10,726 bases of DNA, from NCBI GenBank assembly GCA_023134755.1, contig JAGLUM010000081.1, positions 1 through 10,726 on the forward strand, in the 5' to 3' direction. A program made the position numbers and the translations under genes. This DNA comes from Fidelibacterota bacterium. Lineage in GTDB: Bacteria > Fidelibacterota > Fidelibacteria > Fidelibacterales > Fidelibacteraceae. A model generated the notes under the pieces. It saw only the letters and a program-made list of their open reading frames with translations. It ran no database searches and had not been told where the DNA came from. Shown one piece after another: positions 1 through 7,537 of this stretch (its first letter is position 1; every line of letters begins with the position of its first letter).

Positions 1-118
1 CTCGGGTTTATACTTCCATGGTAGTGGCTACATCGGGTTGGTGACGACCCGGGCAGATAAATGATCATCATCCCCGACATATGTCGGGGGTAACAGAATT
101 CGGCTTATGTCCGGCTTT
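1..118 (+). ncRNA. rnpB: RNase P RNA (rnpB), 3' part only, cut by the left edge
   Basis: This is the catalytic RNA of RNase P, which matures the 5' ends of tRNAs. Bases 34-40 pair with 45-51 in a 7-bp stem closed by the tetraloop GTGA. That matches the P18 hairpin with its GNRA loop, with the same 7-bp/4-nt geometry I recall for the E. coli RNA. It is followed by AGATAAATGATCATC (55-69), corresponding to the conserved AGAUGAAUGA joining strand. Next comes a GC-rich hairpin at 72-89 (CCCCGAC/GTCGGGG, a P19-type helix). The terminal block ACAGAATTCGGCTTAT (93-108) corresponds to ACAGAACCCGGCUUAU near the 3' end of bacterial RNase P RNA. The 3' end is estimated from that alignment, and the 5' partner strands lie outside the window. 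I see no clear U-tract terminator before recJ. Confidence 0.85.
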
Positions 119-150
119 AAGCTTATTAATAAACAGGATGAGAGAACACT

Positions 151-1848
151 ATGAAATGGATTTATCCCAACATATCCGAAGACGATGTTCTCGAATACAG
201 CAAACAATTTCATTTATCCTATCTCTATACTACTATTTTATTGAATCGTAATATACGCTCAAAAACCGCATACGAACGGTATTTTAATACAACAACATAC
301 TCACTTTATGATCCCTTTTCTATGCTGGATATGGATAAAGCAGTTTCGATATTGAAGCGGGCTTGTGAAGAAAATAAAAAGATCCTAATTTACGGTGATT
401 ATGATGTCGATGGTGTCACCTCTGCTTCAATTTTATATCTTTTCCTGAAAAATTTGTCAGAATCGATCTATTATTATATTCCCGAGAGAGAAAAAGAAGG
501 ATATGGAGTGTCGCACGAGGGAATTGATTATGCTATTGAACGCGATATTGACCTAATTATTACTTGCGATTGCGGGATCACCGCACTTGATGAGGTGGTA
601 TATGCCAAGAAAAATCAAATAGACGTTATTATTACAGACCATCATGAACAAGCCAGCAGCCTTCCAGCAGCAGCAGCTATTCTAAATCCCAAACGCCATG
701 CAAGCACATATCCCTTCCGTGATTTATGCGGAGCCGGAGTAGTGTTTAAACTGGTTGAGGCGATGTGTATCACACTCTACGGTTCACCGGATGAAGCAAA
801 ACAATATTTGGATCTGGTAGCTATCGGTACAGCAGCTGACATAGTTCCCTTGGTTGATGAAAACCGCTGTCTGGTACGCGAAGGCTTATCGCGTATTCAT
901 AATTATAAATGCCGACAGGGTATTTTAGAACTTTTAAATATATGCAAAACAGATCCTGAAAATATATCGGTAATAAATATTGTCTTCGGACTTGCGCCGC
1001 GTCTGAATGCGGTGGGAAGAATGGGGGAGGCCTCCCGGGCGATTATCCTGTTGACTACGGATGATCAGCGGACAGCAAGGCAATTCAGTCTAATTTTACA
1101 TCAGGAAAACGAAGAACGGCAGAAAGTAGAACGCCTGGTTACCCGGGAAGTGATTCAGCAGATTCACGAGAAATATGGGACTGATTTACCTAAGGCACTT
1201 GTACTGTCGGGGAACTGGCATCCGGGTGTCATTGGTATTGTCTCTTCAAAAGTTAAAGATAAATTTCATCGCCCGGTATTCTTAATTGCCCTCAAAGGCG
1301 ATGAAGGTAAAGGAAGCGGCCGGAGTATCAATGATTTTGATTTATATACGGCTCTGACATCCTGTGCCGATCATTTATCCGGATACGGCGGTCACCAAAT
1401 GGCGGCGGGACTAAGCATAAAAGAGGCTAATGTCATAGCGTTTGAACATTGTTTTATCGATTATGCAGAACAGCATATCAGTCCGGAAATGCTAGAACCC
1501 GGCCTCAATGTCGATGCTGATGTTAATATCAGTGATATCAACAACAATCTCATAAATTTCCTGCATACTATGGAACCTTTTGGCCCACACAACATGCGCC
1601 CTAAATTTAGTATTAAAAATATTTCTCCCCGAAAACCGGTTTTACTGAAAGATAAACATTTAAAATTTACCATTAAGGAAAATAACTATTCCATGAATTG
1701 TATCGGTTGGAATATGTTGCAGCAGTTTGAGCTGGTTATGGATTCCTCCCAACATATTGATATGGTCTTTGTTCCGACAATAAATGAGTGGAACGGCACA
1801 AAACATATTCAATTGGTTATCAAAGATATTCGTCCACATATCTCATAA
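151..1848 (+). CDS. recJ: Single-stranded-DNA-specific 5'-3' exonuclease RecJ
   Basis: A 565-aa cytoplasmic DHH-family nuclease that degrades single-stranded DNA 5' to 3' in RecF-pathway recombination, mismatch repair and base excision repair. Catalytic motifs are all present: DYDVDG (83-88), CDCG with Asp140, DHH (163-165) and GTAAD with Asp230. They coordinate the two metal ions. The APRLNAVGRMG segment lies at 282-292. The DHHA1 domain follows, with HPGVIGIV (357-364), GSGRS (388-392) and GGHQMAAG (413-420). A C-terminal OB-like domain includes MEPFGPHN (474-481). The length fits the family (about 560-580 aa), so the gene looks intact. The ATG at 151 has a modest AGGATGAGAG ribosome site at 135-144, and translation starts about 30 bases beyond the estimated rnpB end. 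The gene is separated by 61 bases from the next one. No odd residues seen. Confidence 0.96.
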   Translation: MKWIYPNISEDDVLEYSKQFHLSYLYTTILLNRNIRSKTAYERYFNTTTYSLYDPFSMLDMDKAVSILKRACEENKKILIYGDYDVDGVTSASILYLFLKNLSESIYYYIPEREKEGYGVSHEGIDYAIERDIDLIITCDCGITALDEVVYAKKNQIDVIITDHHEQASSLPAAAAILNPKRHASTYPFRDLCGAGVVFKLVEAMCITLYGSPDEAKQYLDLVAIGTAADIVPLVDENRCLVREGLSRIHNYKCRQGILELLNICKTDPENISVINIVFGLAPRLNAVGRMGEASRAIILLTTDDQRTARQFSLILHQENEERQKVERLVTREVIQQIHEKYGTDLPKALVLSGNWHPGVIGIVSSKVKDKFHRPVFLIALKGDEGKGSGRSINDFDLYTALTSCADHLSGYGGHQMAAGLSIKEANVIAFEHCFIDYAEQHISPEMLEPGLNVDADVNISDINNNLINFLHTMEPFGPHNMRPKFSIKNISPRKPVLLKDKHLKFTIKENNYSMNCIGWNMLQQFELVMDSSQHIDMVFVPTINEWNGTKHIQLVIKDIRPHIS

Positions 1849-1909
1849 GTTTTTATTGGTTACATCATGGAACTGTCTTATTTTTCTATAATGATTTAGC
1901 GAGGTGTAT

Positions 1910-4204
1910 ATGGTAATGAAAAAGAAAAAAACTGTAGTAGAAAAAAAAGTTTCTATCTGGGTGATCTTTATTCTAATCTTTATTGTTCTTTTTTCTGCCC
2001 TAATGGCACCAAAAAAACAAAGCTACCAATACAATTATCAGGTAAGCGATATTACCCGTACGGATATTATTGCTCCCTATGATTTTGATATTTTAAAACA
2101 GCAGTCTGTCATTCAAAAAGAACAAGCGGAAGCACTAAAAAAAGTAGCTTATGTATTTTCACAGGATGAAAGCGTTGTTGCAAAACAAATCGAGCACACG
2201 GAATTATTCTTTCAAATGGCAGTAACGCTGGAGAGGCGCTATCTCAAATACCAACAATCTCAGCAAACCCGAAATTTAGAGCGTTACAGTACGAATGATT
2301 TTGAGAGATTGAATGAAATGGTACAGACAGACAGTAACGCCTATGTTGCTATTGTAAATGCCTTCCGGGAAAAGTATGATATACACGTTGATGAATCACC
2401 TTATACGGAGTTATATAAACCAACAGACGGAAAATATATAAACTTTCAGCAAACCCGAATTAATTTTATCACTCACCTTTCTTCGCTTTTTGAAAGCGGT
2501 ATCACCGATATCCCCCTTGATTCAATTCGTTCCACCCAGATATCAGTTCGTTCGCAGAGTATAGAAACCCCCGCTATGGTCAAAAATATTTATGATCGGG
2601 TCTCCGCAATGGAACAATTAACAGAAAATTTGGCAAAGAATTTTGATAATTATTCTCAAAAGATCCTTATTTCCCGAGTTGTTCACTTACTTGTGAAACC
2701 CAATCTTATTTACGACAAAGAACGAACCATAACGCGTCAGGAAGATGTTATTGGCCGAATTCCCCTGGTAATTGGAAAGGTTTATAAAGATGAAAAAATT
2801 GTCGGAGGAAACACACTAATAACCCAGGAGATCTACCAAAAGATCTATTCATTGAATTTTGCCGAAGAAAAACGAAATTTCAATACTCAGGGTTTTAATA
2901 CACTGTTAAAGGTACTGGGCGATATATTAATTATGGCCATCTTGTATATGCTCTTTGTCCTTTTTCTGATCCTCCATGATAAATCACTTTTTGCGGATGT
3001 AAATAAGTTTTCATTACTTATTATTTGTATGATGCTGAGCTTAGGACTTGGTTCCGCTGTAGCCGTACTGGCACCCGCCTACATTGTTTTGGCTCCCGTT
3101 ACAATTACAGCCATGCTGCTACTTGTTTTCTTTGATGACCGTATCGCGATATTCGGCTCGACTGTAGTTCTGCTGGTTTTAGCTTATATCATGGGCGGTT
3201 CTTTCCGTTTCATTATTATTCACGCACTTCCCATTATGATGGCCATTCTGTCCTTAAAAAGCAGCCGTACACGGGAAAACGTATTACGTCCACTCCTGTT
3301 TATTCTTATTGGGTACCTCATTACAATAACTGCTGTCAGCATTTCATCACTGGAATCACTGCCATCCATGCTGACTATGATTGCCATGGCATTCGGGAAT
3401 GCGATTGTTTCTGTCTTGATAACAAACGGACTTATGATGATTATCGAACGTATTTTTGGGGTGACCACCAGTTTGTCCCTGCTGGAGTTATCCGATATGA
3501 ACCGACCCCTGCTAAAACGCTTGTCACTTGAAGCGCCAGGTACTTTCAACCATTCTATTGTTGTAGGGAATCTATTGGAAGCAGCAGCGGAAAAAATCGG
3601 CGCCGATAGTCTTCTGGCGCGTGTGGGTGCCTATTATCACGATATAGGAAAATTATCGAAGACCGAATATTTTGTCGAAAATCAATCAGGGGATGAGAAT
3701 AAGCTAAATCAATTAAAACCACACATGGCGGCCAAGGTGGTGATAAGCCATGTACGTAATGGACTTGAATTAGCAGAACAGGAAAAACTGCCGGATGTGA
3801 TTAAGAATTTTATTACAACCCATCACGGAACCATGATCGTGGATTATTTTTATCAAAAAGCTAAACAAGAATCAAGTGAAAGCATATTACATGAAAGTGA
3901 ATTCCAGTATCCGGGACCAAAACCCGCCACGAAAGAGACAGGCCTGTTAATGATAGTCGAAGCAGCGGAAGCCGCGGTACGATCACTGCCAAAACCCACC
4001 CCGCGAAATATTGAAGTTAAAATTGATGAAGTAATTAGCAAGCGATTGCGCGGTGGACAGCTCGATGAATGTCCGCTCAATTTTACTGATCTAACAAAGA
4101 TTAAAAAATCAATTTACCCTCTTTTAGTCGGATTGTACCACGAACGCATTCAATATCCTGAAGATAAAAAAGATGATGAAAAAATAGAGAATAAAAAGTA
4201 TTAA
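1910..4204 (+). CDS. pgpH: 7TM-HD (PgpH/YqfF-type) membrane phosphohydrolase, probable cyclic-di-AMP phosphodiesterase
   Basis: A 764-aa integral membrane protein with the PgpH architecture. There is a short basic N-terminus, a first membrane helix (about 14-33), and a large extracytoplasmic 7TMR-HDED domain (about 34-330). A cluster of membrane helices spans roughly 331-520, and a cytoplasmic HD domain follows from about 530. Members studied in Listeria hydrolyse c-di-AMP to pApA. HD residues seen here are His548 (NH), His577-Asp578 in HDIGKL, His614, and His638-His639 in THHG. The Asp of the usual late AD(S/A)VEAA motif is Glu684 (VEAAEAA). That is an unusual but acidic replacement. GAGG at 1901-1904 favours ATG 1910. 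ATG 1916 is also possible, while the in-frame GTG at 1904 overlaps the ribosome site. The gene is followed after 13 bases by ybeY, a common neighbour of pgpH homologues. Substrate is inferred from family. Confidence 0.9.
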   Translation: MVMKKKKTVVEKKVSIWVIFILIFIVLFSALMAPKKQSYQYNYQVSDITRTDIIAPYDFDILKQQSVIQKEQAEALKKVAYVFSQDESVVAKQIEHTELFFQMAVTLERRYLKYQQSQQTRNLERYSTNDFERLNEMVQTDSNAYVAIVNAFREKYDIHVDESPYTELYKPTDGKYINFQQTRINFITHLSSLFESGITDIPLDSIRSTQISVRSQSIETPAMVKNIYDRVSAMEQLTENLAKNFDNYSQKILISRVVHLLVKPNLIYDKERTITRQEDVIGRIPLVIGKVYKDEKIVGGNTLITQEIYQKIYSLNFAEEKRNFNTQGFNTLLKVLGDILIMAILYMLFVLFLILHDKSLFADVNKFSLLIICMMLSLGLGSAVAVLAPAYIVLAPVTITAMLLLVFFDDRIAIFGSTVVLLVLAYIMGGSFRFIIIHALPIMMAILSLKSSRTRENVLRPLLFILIGYLITITAVSISSLESLPSMLTMIAMAFGNAIVSVLITNGLMMIIERIFGVTTSLSLLELSDMNRPLLKRLSLEAPGTFNHSIVVGNLLEAAAEKIGADSLLARVGAYYHDIGKLSKTEYFVENQSGDENKLNQLKPHMAAKVVISHVRNGLELAEQEKLPDVIKNFITTHHGTMIVDYFYQKAKQESSESILHESEFQYPGPKPATKETGLLMIVEAAEAAVRSLPKPTPRNIEVKIDEVISKRLRGGQLDECPLNFTDLTKIKKSIYPLLVGLYHERIQYPEDKKDDEKIENKKY

Positions 4205-4217
4205 AAGAAGTAAGAAT

Positions 4218-4646
4218 ATGAGCGCATCTGTACAATTTTTTAATGAAGGTTCCATAAATTATCCCCTTGATGAAGACAAGGCGCGGACATTATTTTTACA
4301 GGTAATGAAAGCTCTGGGGAAACAGGAGATAGACGTTAATATTATTATAAAAACGGATGAGAGCCTCCGGGAAATGAAAAAACAGTATTTCAATAAAGAT
4401 GTATATACCGATATTATCAGTTTTATTATCGAGGAAGAACCTGTTCTGGAAGGTGAATTGTACTGCAGTCTGGAGCGGATCCGAAAAAATGCTGCTGCAT
4501 ATTCTGAACCGGAAGCCCGGGAATTCGCACGCATTCTAATTCATGGTGCCTGCCATCTTTGTGGATATGAGGATAGCAGTGAAGAAGAACGCCGTGAAAT
4601 GACCCGTATGGAGAACACCTTTTTAAACCAATTTTATAATTCATAA
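4218..4646 (+). CDS. ybeY: Endoribonuclease/rRNA maturation factor YbeY
   Basis: A 142-aa single-domain metalloprotein of the UPF0054/YbeY family, required for 16S rRNA 3'-end maturation and ribosome quality control in many bacteria. Family signatures are TDIISF (64-69) and GELYCSLERIRKNA (79-92). The metal-site motif is HGACHLCGYED at 109-119. The canonical motif is H-x3-H-x5-H; here His109 and His113 are kept but the third position is Asp119. From memory, an Asp there is typical of Bacteroidota-like YbeY, so I read this as a lineage variant and not as loss of function. The ATG at 4218 follows an AAGAAGTAAG purine stretch. The stop is 2 bases before the next start, which implies translational coupling. 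Confidence 0.94.
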   Translation: MSASVQFFNEGSINYPLDEDKARTLFLQVMKALGKQEIDVNIIIKTDESLREMKKQYFNKDVYTDIISFIIEEEPVLEGELYCSLERIRKNAAAYSEPEAREFARILIHGACHLCGYEDSSEEERREMTRMENTFLNQFYNS

Positions 4647-4648
4647 TT

Positions 4649-5908
4649 ATGTCCATAGGCTTAAGTATTACCATTTTTGTTGTATTGCTGATTCTTTCCG
4701 GAATTTTTTCCGGAAGTGAAACGGCTTTGTTCGGAACGCGCAAAGAGAATTTTCGTGTGTTGAAAACCGCTGCTTCCCAGCGCACACTTAAACTCCTGGA
4801 TAAACCACAGAAGCTCCTGATCACTATATTGATTGGGAACACTATCGTCAATATCACATTGGCAACGCTTTCAGCCATGGCCACATATCAACTGTCGCAG
4901 AAATTCGGTCTACACCATCTTCTAACTGCTTTGCTGGAAGTGGCTGTAGTCAGCGGTGTTATTTTAATATTTGGCGAGATTATTCCCAAGACTATTGCCT
5001 TGCGCAATGCCCGGAAAATGAGTTTGCATATGAGCTGGTTTATCAGTATCTGTTATACCCTCTTTTTTCCGTTGACCATTATTCTATATCTTATTGGTAA
5101 ACTTACTGAGAAGTCCCTAAAGGTTGGTCAGGATAAATTAATTGATAATGAAGATGATATAAAAACACTGGTACAAATTGGTGAAGAACGCGGAGCCTTT
5201 GAAGAAAAAGAAATTGAAATGATTACATCCCTGCTGGAATCATCCGATACATATGTAAGAGAAATTATGATTCCCCGTCCGGATATGATCTCTGTGAATA
5301 CAGACCGCCCCATTAAAGAAATTTTTAATTTTGTATGCAATCAACGTTTTGCCCGTTTCCCGGTATATAAAAATGATCTTGATAATATTATCGGTTTTAT
5401 TTTTGAAAAGGATATACTACCGTATCTTGACGGAAAGAAAAAAACCGATATTGACAGCCTGCTTCATCCACCCTTGTTTCTTCCTGAGAATTGCAGTGTT
5501 TCCCAGGCTATTACCGTGTTTCAGGAAAAGAAAACTAAGATTGCGATTGTGGTTGATGAATACGGCGGTACCAGTGGAATGATAACACTGGAAGATGCAA
5601 TAGAGGAAATTGTTGGGGACATCCAGGATGAAAACGAGGTACAGCGCCCTTTCATTAAATGGTTGACCCGAAACGAATGCGCGGTGAATGCCAAAATTAA
5701 TTTGGACGATCTTGAAGAGAAATTGGAGCTTACTTTTCCTGAGGAGCGTGTATATGATACTCTGGGGGGTTTTGTTATGGATCATCTTGGCCGCATTCCT
5801 GGACAACATGACTCTTTCCGCTATCAGAACCATATATTCATTGTTGATGAAATGGAAAACAAGCGTGTTCAACGTATTCGCATCATTCGATCACACCGTA
5901 AAAGGTAA
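4649..5908 (+). CDS. CNNM/DUF21-CBS-CorC_HlyC membrane protein (hemolysin C / CorC family)
   Basis: A 419-aa inner-membrane protein of the HlyC/CorC family, linked to Mg2+ or Co2+ homeostasis. The older 'hemolysin' label is not supported by mechanism. The order of domains is: DUF21/CNNM transmembrane domain (about 1-155) with LSGIFSGSETALF at 16-28 and GEIIPKTIALRNA at 109-121; two CBS domains (about 205-325) with MIPRPDM at 207-213 and VVDEYGGTSGMITLEDAIEE at 301-320; and a C-terminal CorC_HlyC (FAD-PCMH-like) domain from about 335 with DTLGGFVMDHLGRIP at 370-384. Domain content and length are normal. In Bacteroidota a related protein is called GldE, but I cannot tell these subgroups apart here. 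No clear Shine-Dalgarno precedes ATG 4649; reinitiation from ybeY, which stops 2 bases earlier, is likely. It ends 8 bases before mazG. Confidence 0.92.
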   Translation: MSIGLSITIFVVLLILSGIFSGSETALFGTRKENFRVLKTAASQRTLKLLDKPQKLLITILIGNTIVNITLATLSAMATYQLSQKFGLHHLLTALLEVAVVSGVILIFGEIIPKTIALRNARKMSLHMSWFISICYTLFFPLTIILYLIGKLTEKSLKVGQDKLIDNEDDIKTLVQIGEERGAFEEKEIEMITSLLESSDTYVREIMIPRPDMISVNTDRPIKEIFNFVCNQRFARFPVYKNDLDNIIGFIFEKDILPYLDGKKKTDIDSLLHPPLFLPENCSVSQAITVFQEKKTKIAIVVDEYGGTSGMITLEDAIEEIVGDIQDENEVQRPFIKWLTRNECAVNAKINLDDLEEKLELTFPEERVYDTLGGFVMDHLGRIPGQHDSFRYQNHIFIVDEMENKRVQRIRIIRSHRKR

Positions 5909-5916
5909 AACAATAT

Positions 5917-6684
5917 ATGAAAGAATTTGACGATTTGATTAATGTCGTTCGCAAACTTCGGGCACCTGAGGGCTGTCCATGGGATCGCGAACAAACCCGC
6001 GAGTCACTTATACCATATTTTATTGAAGAAGTGCATGAAGCGGTGGACACCATCGAACGAAATGAAATTGACAAGCTGAAGTATGAGCTTGGCGACGTGT
6101 TACTGCATGTCGTTTTTCAAACCGTAATTGCCGAAGAAAATAATGAGTTTAGTTTTCAGGATGTACTAAAAACTATTCACGATAAAATGATTTCACGACA
6201 TCCCCATGTTTTTCAAAAAGACCGAGAATATACCCCCGAAGAAGCCAATCAAATCTGGGAGCAGGAGAAAAGCAGGGAAAAACGCGAACATATTCTGGAT
6301 GGAATTCCCCAAACCCTTCCCGCATTACATCGTTCTTACCGTATGCAGCAGAAAGCGGCCGCAGTGGGTTTTGACTGGGATAATGTGGATGATGTATGGA
6401 AAAAACTGGATGAAGAACTTGCAGAATTTAAACATGCGCTCGCTTCACATGATACAGATGAAATAGAAAATGAATTTGGCGATATTCTCTTTGTTCTTGT
6501 CAACCTAAGCCGTTTTTACAATATTCACCCGGAAACGGCACTGAAACGCAGCAATGAGAAATTCTATCGCCGTTTCAATGCCGTAGAAGATCATTACAAA
6601 CAGCAAAATCGGTCGATGCAGGAAGCGGGACTTGAAGAACTAGATGCTGTTTGGAATAAAATCAAACAGGACGAAAAGAAATAA
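5917..6684 (+). CDS. mazG: Nucleoside triphosphate pyrophosphohydrolase MazG
   Basis: A 255-aa cytoplasmic all-alpha NTP pyrophosphohydrolase that converts (d)NTPs to the monophosphate plus pyrophosphate, cleaning damaged or non-canonical nucleotides from the pool. Both tandem MazG domains are present. The N-terminal one opens with LRAPEGCPWDREQT (14-27) and has the metal site EEVHE (37-41) followed by ELGD (57-60). The C-terminal one has EELAE (166-170) and EFGD (186-189). The linker motif GFDWDN (151-156) and the end LDAVWNKIK (242-250) fit full-length MazG of about 260 aa. ATG 5917 follows an AAAGG stretch at 5901-5905, within the last codons of the preceding gene. It is probably the last gene of the pgpH-ybeY-corC-mazG unit, since a 193-base gap with its own promoter follows. 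Confidence 0.95.
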   Translation: MKEFDDLINVVRKLRAPEGCPWDREQTRESLIPYFIEEVHEAVDTIERNEIDKLKYELGDVLLHVVFQTVIAEENNEFSFQDVLKTIHDKMISRHPHVFQKDREYTPEEANQIWEQEKSREKREHILDGIPQTLPALHRSYRMQQKAAAVGFDWDNVDDVWKKLDEELAEFKHALASHDTDEIENEFGDILFVLVNLSRFYNIHPETALKRSNEKFYRRFNAVEDHYKQQNRSMQEAGLEELDAVWNKIKQDEKK

Positions 6685-6818
6685 AATACTAATCGATAGT
6701 GCGATTCCCGCATTATTCTATGCTATAAATATAAATATATTTTTTGATCACCTGATTAGAGCTCCCCGGATTATTATCAATAAAATACCTATCGCATCAA
6801 AATAATTTTAAAAAATGA

Positions 6819-6847
6819 TTGACAAATAAAATTAATGTTGTACATTA
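6819..6847 (+). promoter_or_regulatory. Sigma-70-type promoter of the DUF134-led operon
   Basis: A perfect -35 hexamer TTGACA lies at 6819-6824. With a 16-base spacer the -10 candidate is TACATT (6841-6846), a four-of-six match to TATAAT; nearby TTATTA options are also possible. Transcription would start near 6852-6855, inside the palindrome at 6848-6867. This is the only strong -35 in the 193-base gap after mazG. The call is from sequence only. Confidence 0.55.
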
Positions 6848-6867
6848 TTATTGGCATATGCCAATAA
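6848..6867. promoter_or_regulatory. Perfect 20-bp palindrome, probable operator
   Basis: TTATTGGCATATGCCAATAA is self-complementary over all 20 bases and lies between the predicted -10 and the ribosome site (AAGGGAG, 6866-6872). It would cover the transcription start, so a dimeric protein bound there would block initiation. The adjacent HTH protein (6878-7312) is the obvious candidate, giving negative autoregulation. As RNA it would fold poorly because there is no unpaired loop, which fits a DNA site better than a terminator. Assignment of the binding protein is inference. Confidence 0.55.
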
Positions 6868-6877
6868 GGGAGAAATC

Positions 6878-7312
6878 ATGCCGCGACCATTTAAAACGCG
6901 AAGAATATATGGAGAATTTGCATCGGACTATTTTAAACCACGTGGCCGGCGCTTGTCGGAATTAGAGGAAATTCATCTGGAAGCAGATGAAATTGAAGCT
7001 TTACGGCTGGCGGATCTTAAGGACGAGTATCAGAATGATGCAGCAGATAAAATGGGCATTTCACGGCAGACGTTCGGGAATATCCTAAAACGGGCGCATA
7101 AAAAAGTTGCCGATGGACTCATTAATGGAAAAGCCATTTTATTAACACCGGCAGTTTCCGGAAAAATATGGTGCCGTAATTGCGGCGGTACATGGGCAGA
7201 AACAGATCTGTTTGCCGAGCGGGAACAATGTCCGATTTGCTTTAGCAACGAAGTGGAATTGGAAGCACGACATCATTCCGGACACGGACGGCGAAAAGGA
7301 CATAAACGATAA
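6878..7312 (+). CDS. DUF134 family HTH protein with C-terminal zinc ribbon, probable operon regulator
   Basis: A 144-aa protein. The N-terminal part (about 1-87) is DUF134: MPRPFKTRRI start, LSELEEIHLEADEIEALRLAD (26-46), then a helix-turn-helix QNDAADKMGISRQTFGNILK (52-71) and KKVADGLINGKAI (75-87). DUF134 proteins are predicted DNA-binding regulators, often found beside Fe-S and NifX-like genes. After it comes a four-Cys ribbon: CRNC (99-102) and CPIC (118-121), and a His/Arg/Lys-rich tail. The ribbon could bind Zn2+ or Fe and make the protein a metal or redox sensor; that is inference. ATG 6878 is chosen because AAGGGAG sits 5 bases upstream and the MPRP start is family-typical. A longer in-frame TTG start at 6851 lies inside the palindrome. 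It probably represses its own promoter. Confidence 0.88.
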   Translation: MPRPFKTRRIYGEFASDYFKPRGRRLSELEEIHLEADEIEALRLADLKDEYQNDAADKMGISRQTFGNILKRAHKKVADGLINGKAILLTPAVSGKIWCRNCGGTWAETDLFAEREQCPICFSNEVELEARHHSGHGRRKGHKR

Positions 7313-7333
7313 AATAAAAAAAGGAGACATATT

Positions 7334-7519
7334 ATGCCAGGATTAGATGGAAAAGGCCCGATGGGTCAAGGATCACGCACCGGACGGGGACTCGGAAATT
7401 GCCGCCCCGATAACACTGAAAATGTAGAAACTAATAATACCAGACCTTCTTTGGGGAGATTTGGTGGACGTGGTTTAGGTAGAAGATTAGGCAGCGGTCG
7501 TGGAAGAAAAAATCAATAA
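7334..7519 (+). CDS. Small Gly/Arg-rich DUF5320-type protein (short copy)
   Basis: A 61-aa basic protein with almost no hydrophobic core. It begins MPGLDGKGPMGQGSRTGRGL, then GNC with Cys23, and ends in Gly/Arg repeats (FGGRGLGRRLGSGRGRK, 43-59). The GKGPMGxGxxTGRGLGxC pattern is that of DUF5320, small proteins of unknown function that recur in anaerobe clusters with NifX-like proteins and MinD-type ATPases. A strong ribosome site AGGAG (7322-7326) stands 7 bases before the ATG. It lies 21 bases after the DUF134 stop and 18 before the paralogue, so it is probably cotranscribed. Compared with the next gene it lacks the C-terminal coiled coil. Function unknown. Confidence 0.82.
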   Translation: MPGLDGKGPMGQGSRTGRGLGNCRPDNTENVETNNTRPSLGRFGGRGLGRRLGSGRGRKNQ

Positions 7520-7537
7520 AATATAAGGAGAATTATT

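Noticed and set aside
2..64. Open frame ending TGA at 62-64, as if the tail of an upstream protein gene
   Set aside because: The same bases match RNase P RNA structure and conserved sequence; the peptide resembles nothing I recognise.
72..89. 18-bp palindrome CCCCGACATATGTCGGGG as an operator or terminator
   Set aside because: It sits exactly where the P19-type hairpin of RNase P RNA belongs, and no T-run follows.
1887..1892. TATAAT as the -10 box of a separate promoter for the PgpH gene
   Set aside because: No acceptable -35 at 16-18 bases, and the predicted start would leave a leader of about 10 bases. A chance hexamer in A/T-rich sequence is more likely.
1904..1909. GTG at 1904 as the start of the PgpH gene
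   Set aside because: It overlaps GAGGTG, which serves as the ribosome site for ATG 1910 or 1916.
4426..4884. Open frames on the - strand opposite ybeY and the CorC-type gene, and similar ones elsewhere
   Set aside because: They are antisense shadows of well-supported + strand genes, with no family motifs or ribosome sites.
6727..6742. A/T-only inverted repeat followed by T's as a terminator for mazG
   Set aside because: The stem has no G-C pairs and almost no loop, too weak to call.
6838..6844. TTGTACA here and again at 8143-8149 as a shared regulatory element
   Set aside because: A seven-base match in A/T-rich spacers is expected by chance, and the flanks do not align.
6851..6877. In-frame TTG start extending the DUF134 protein by 9 residues
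   Set aside because: It lies within the operator palindrome at the predicted transcription start; ATG 6878 has a strong AAGGGAG site and the family-typical MPRP start.
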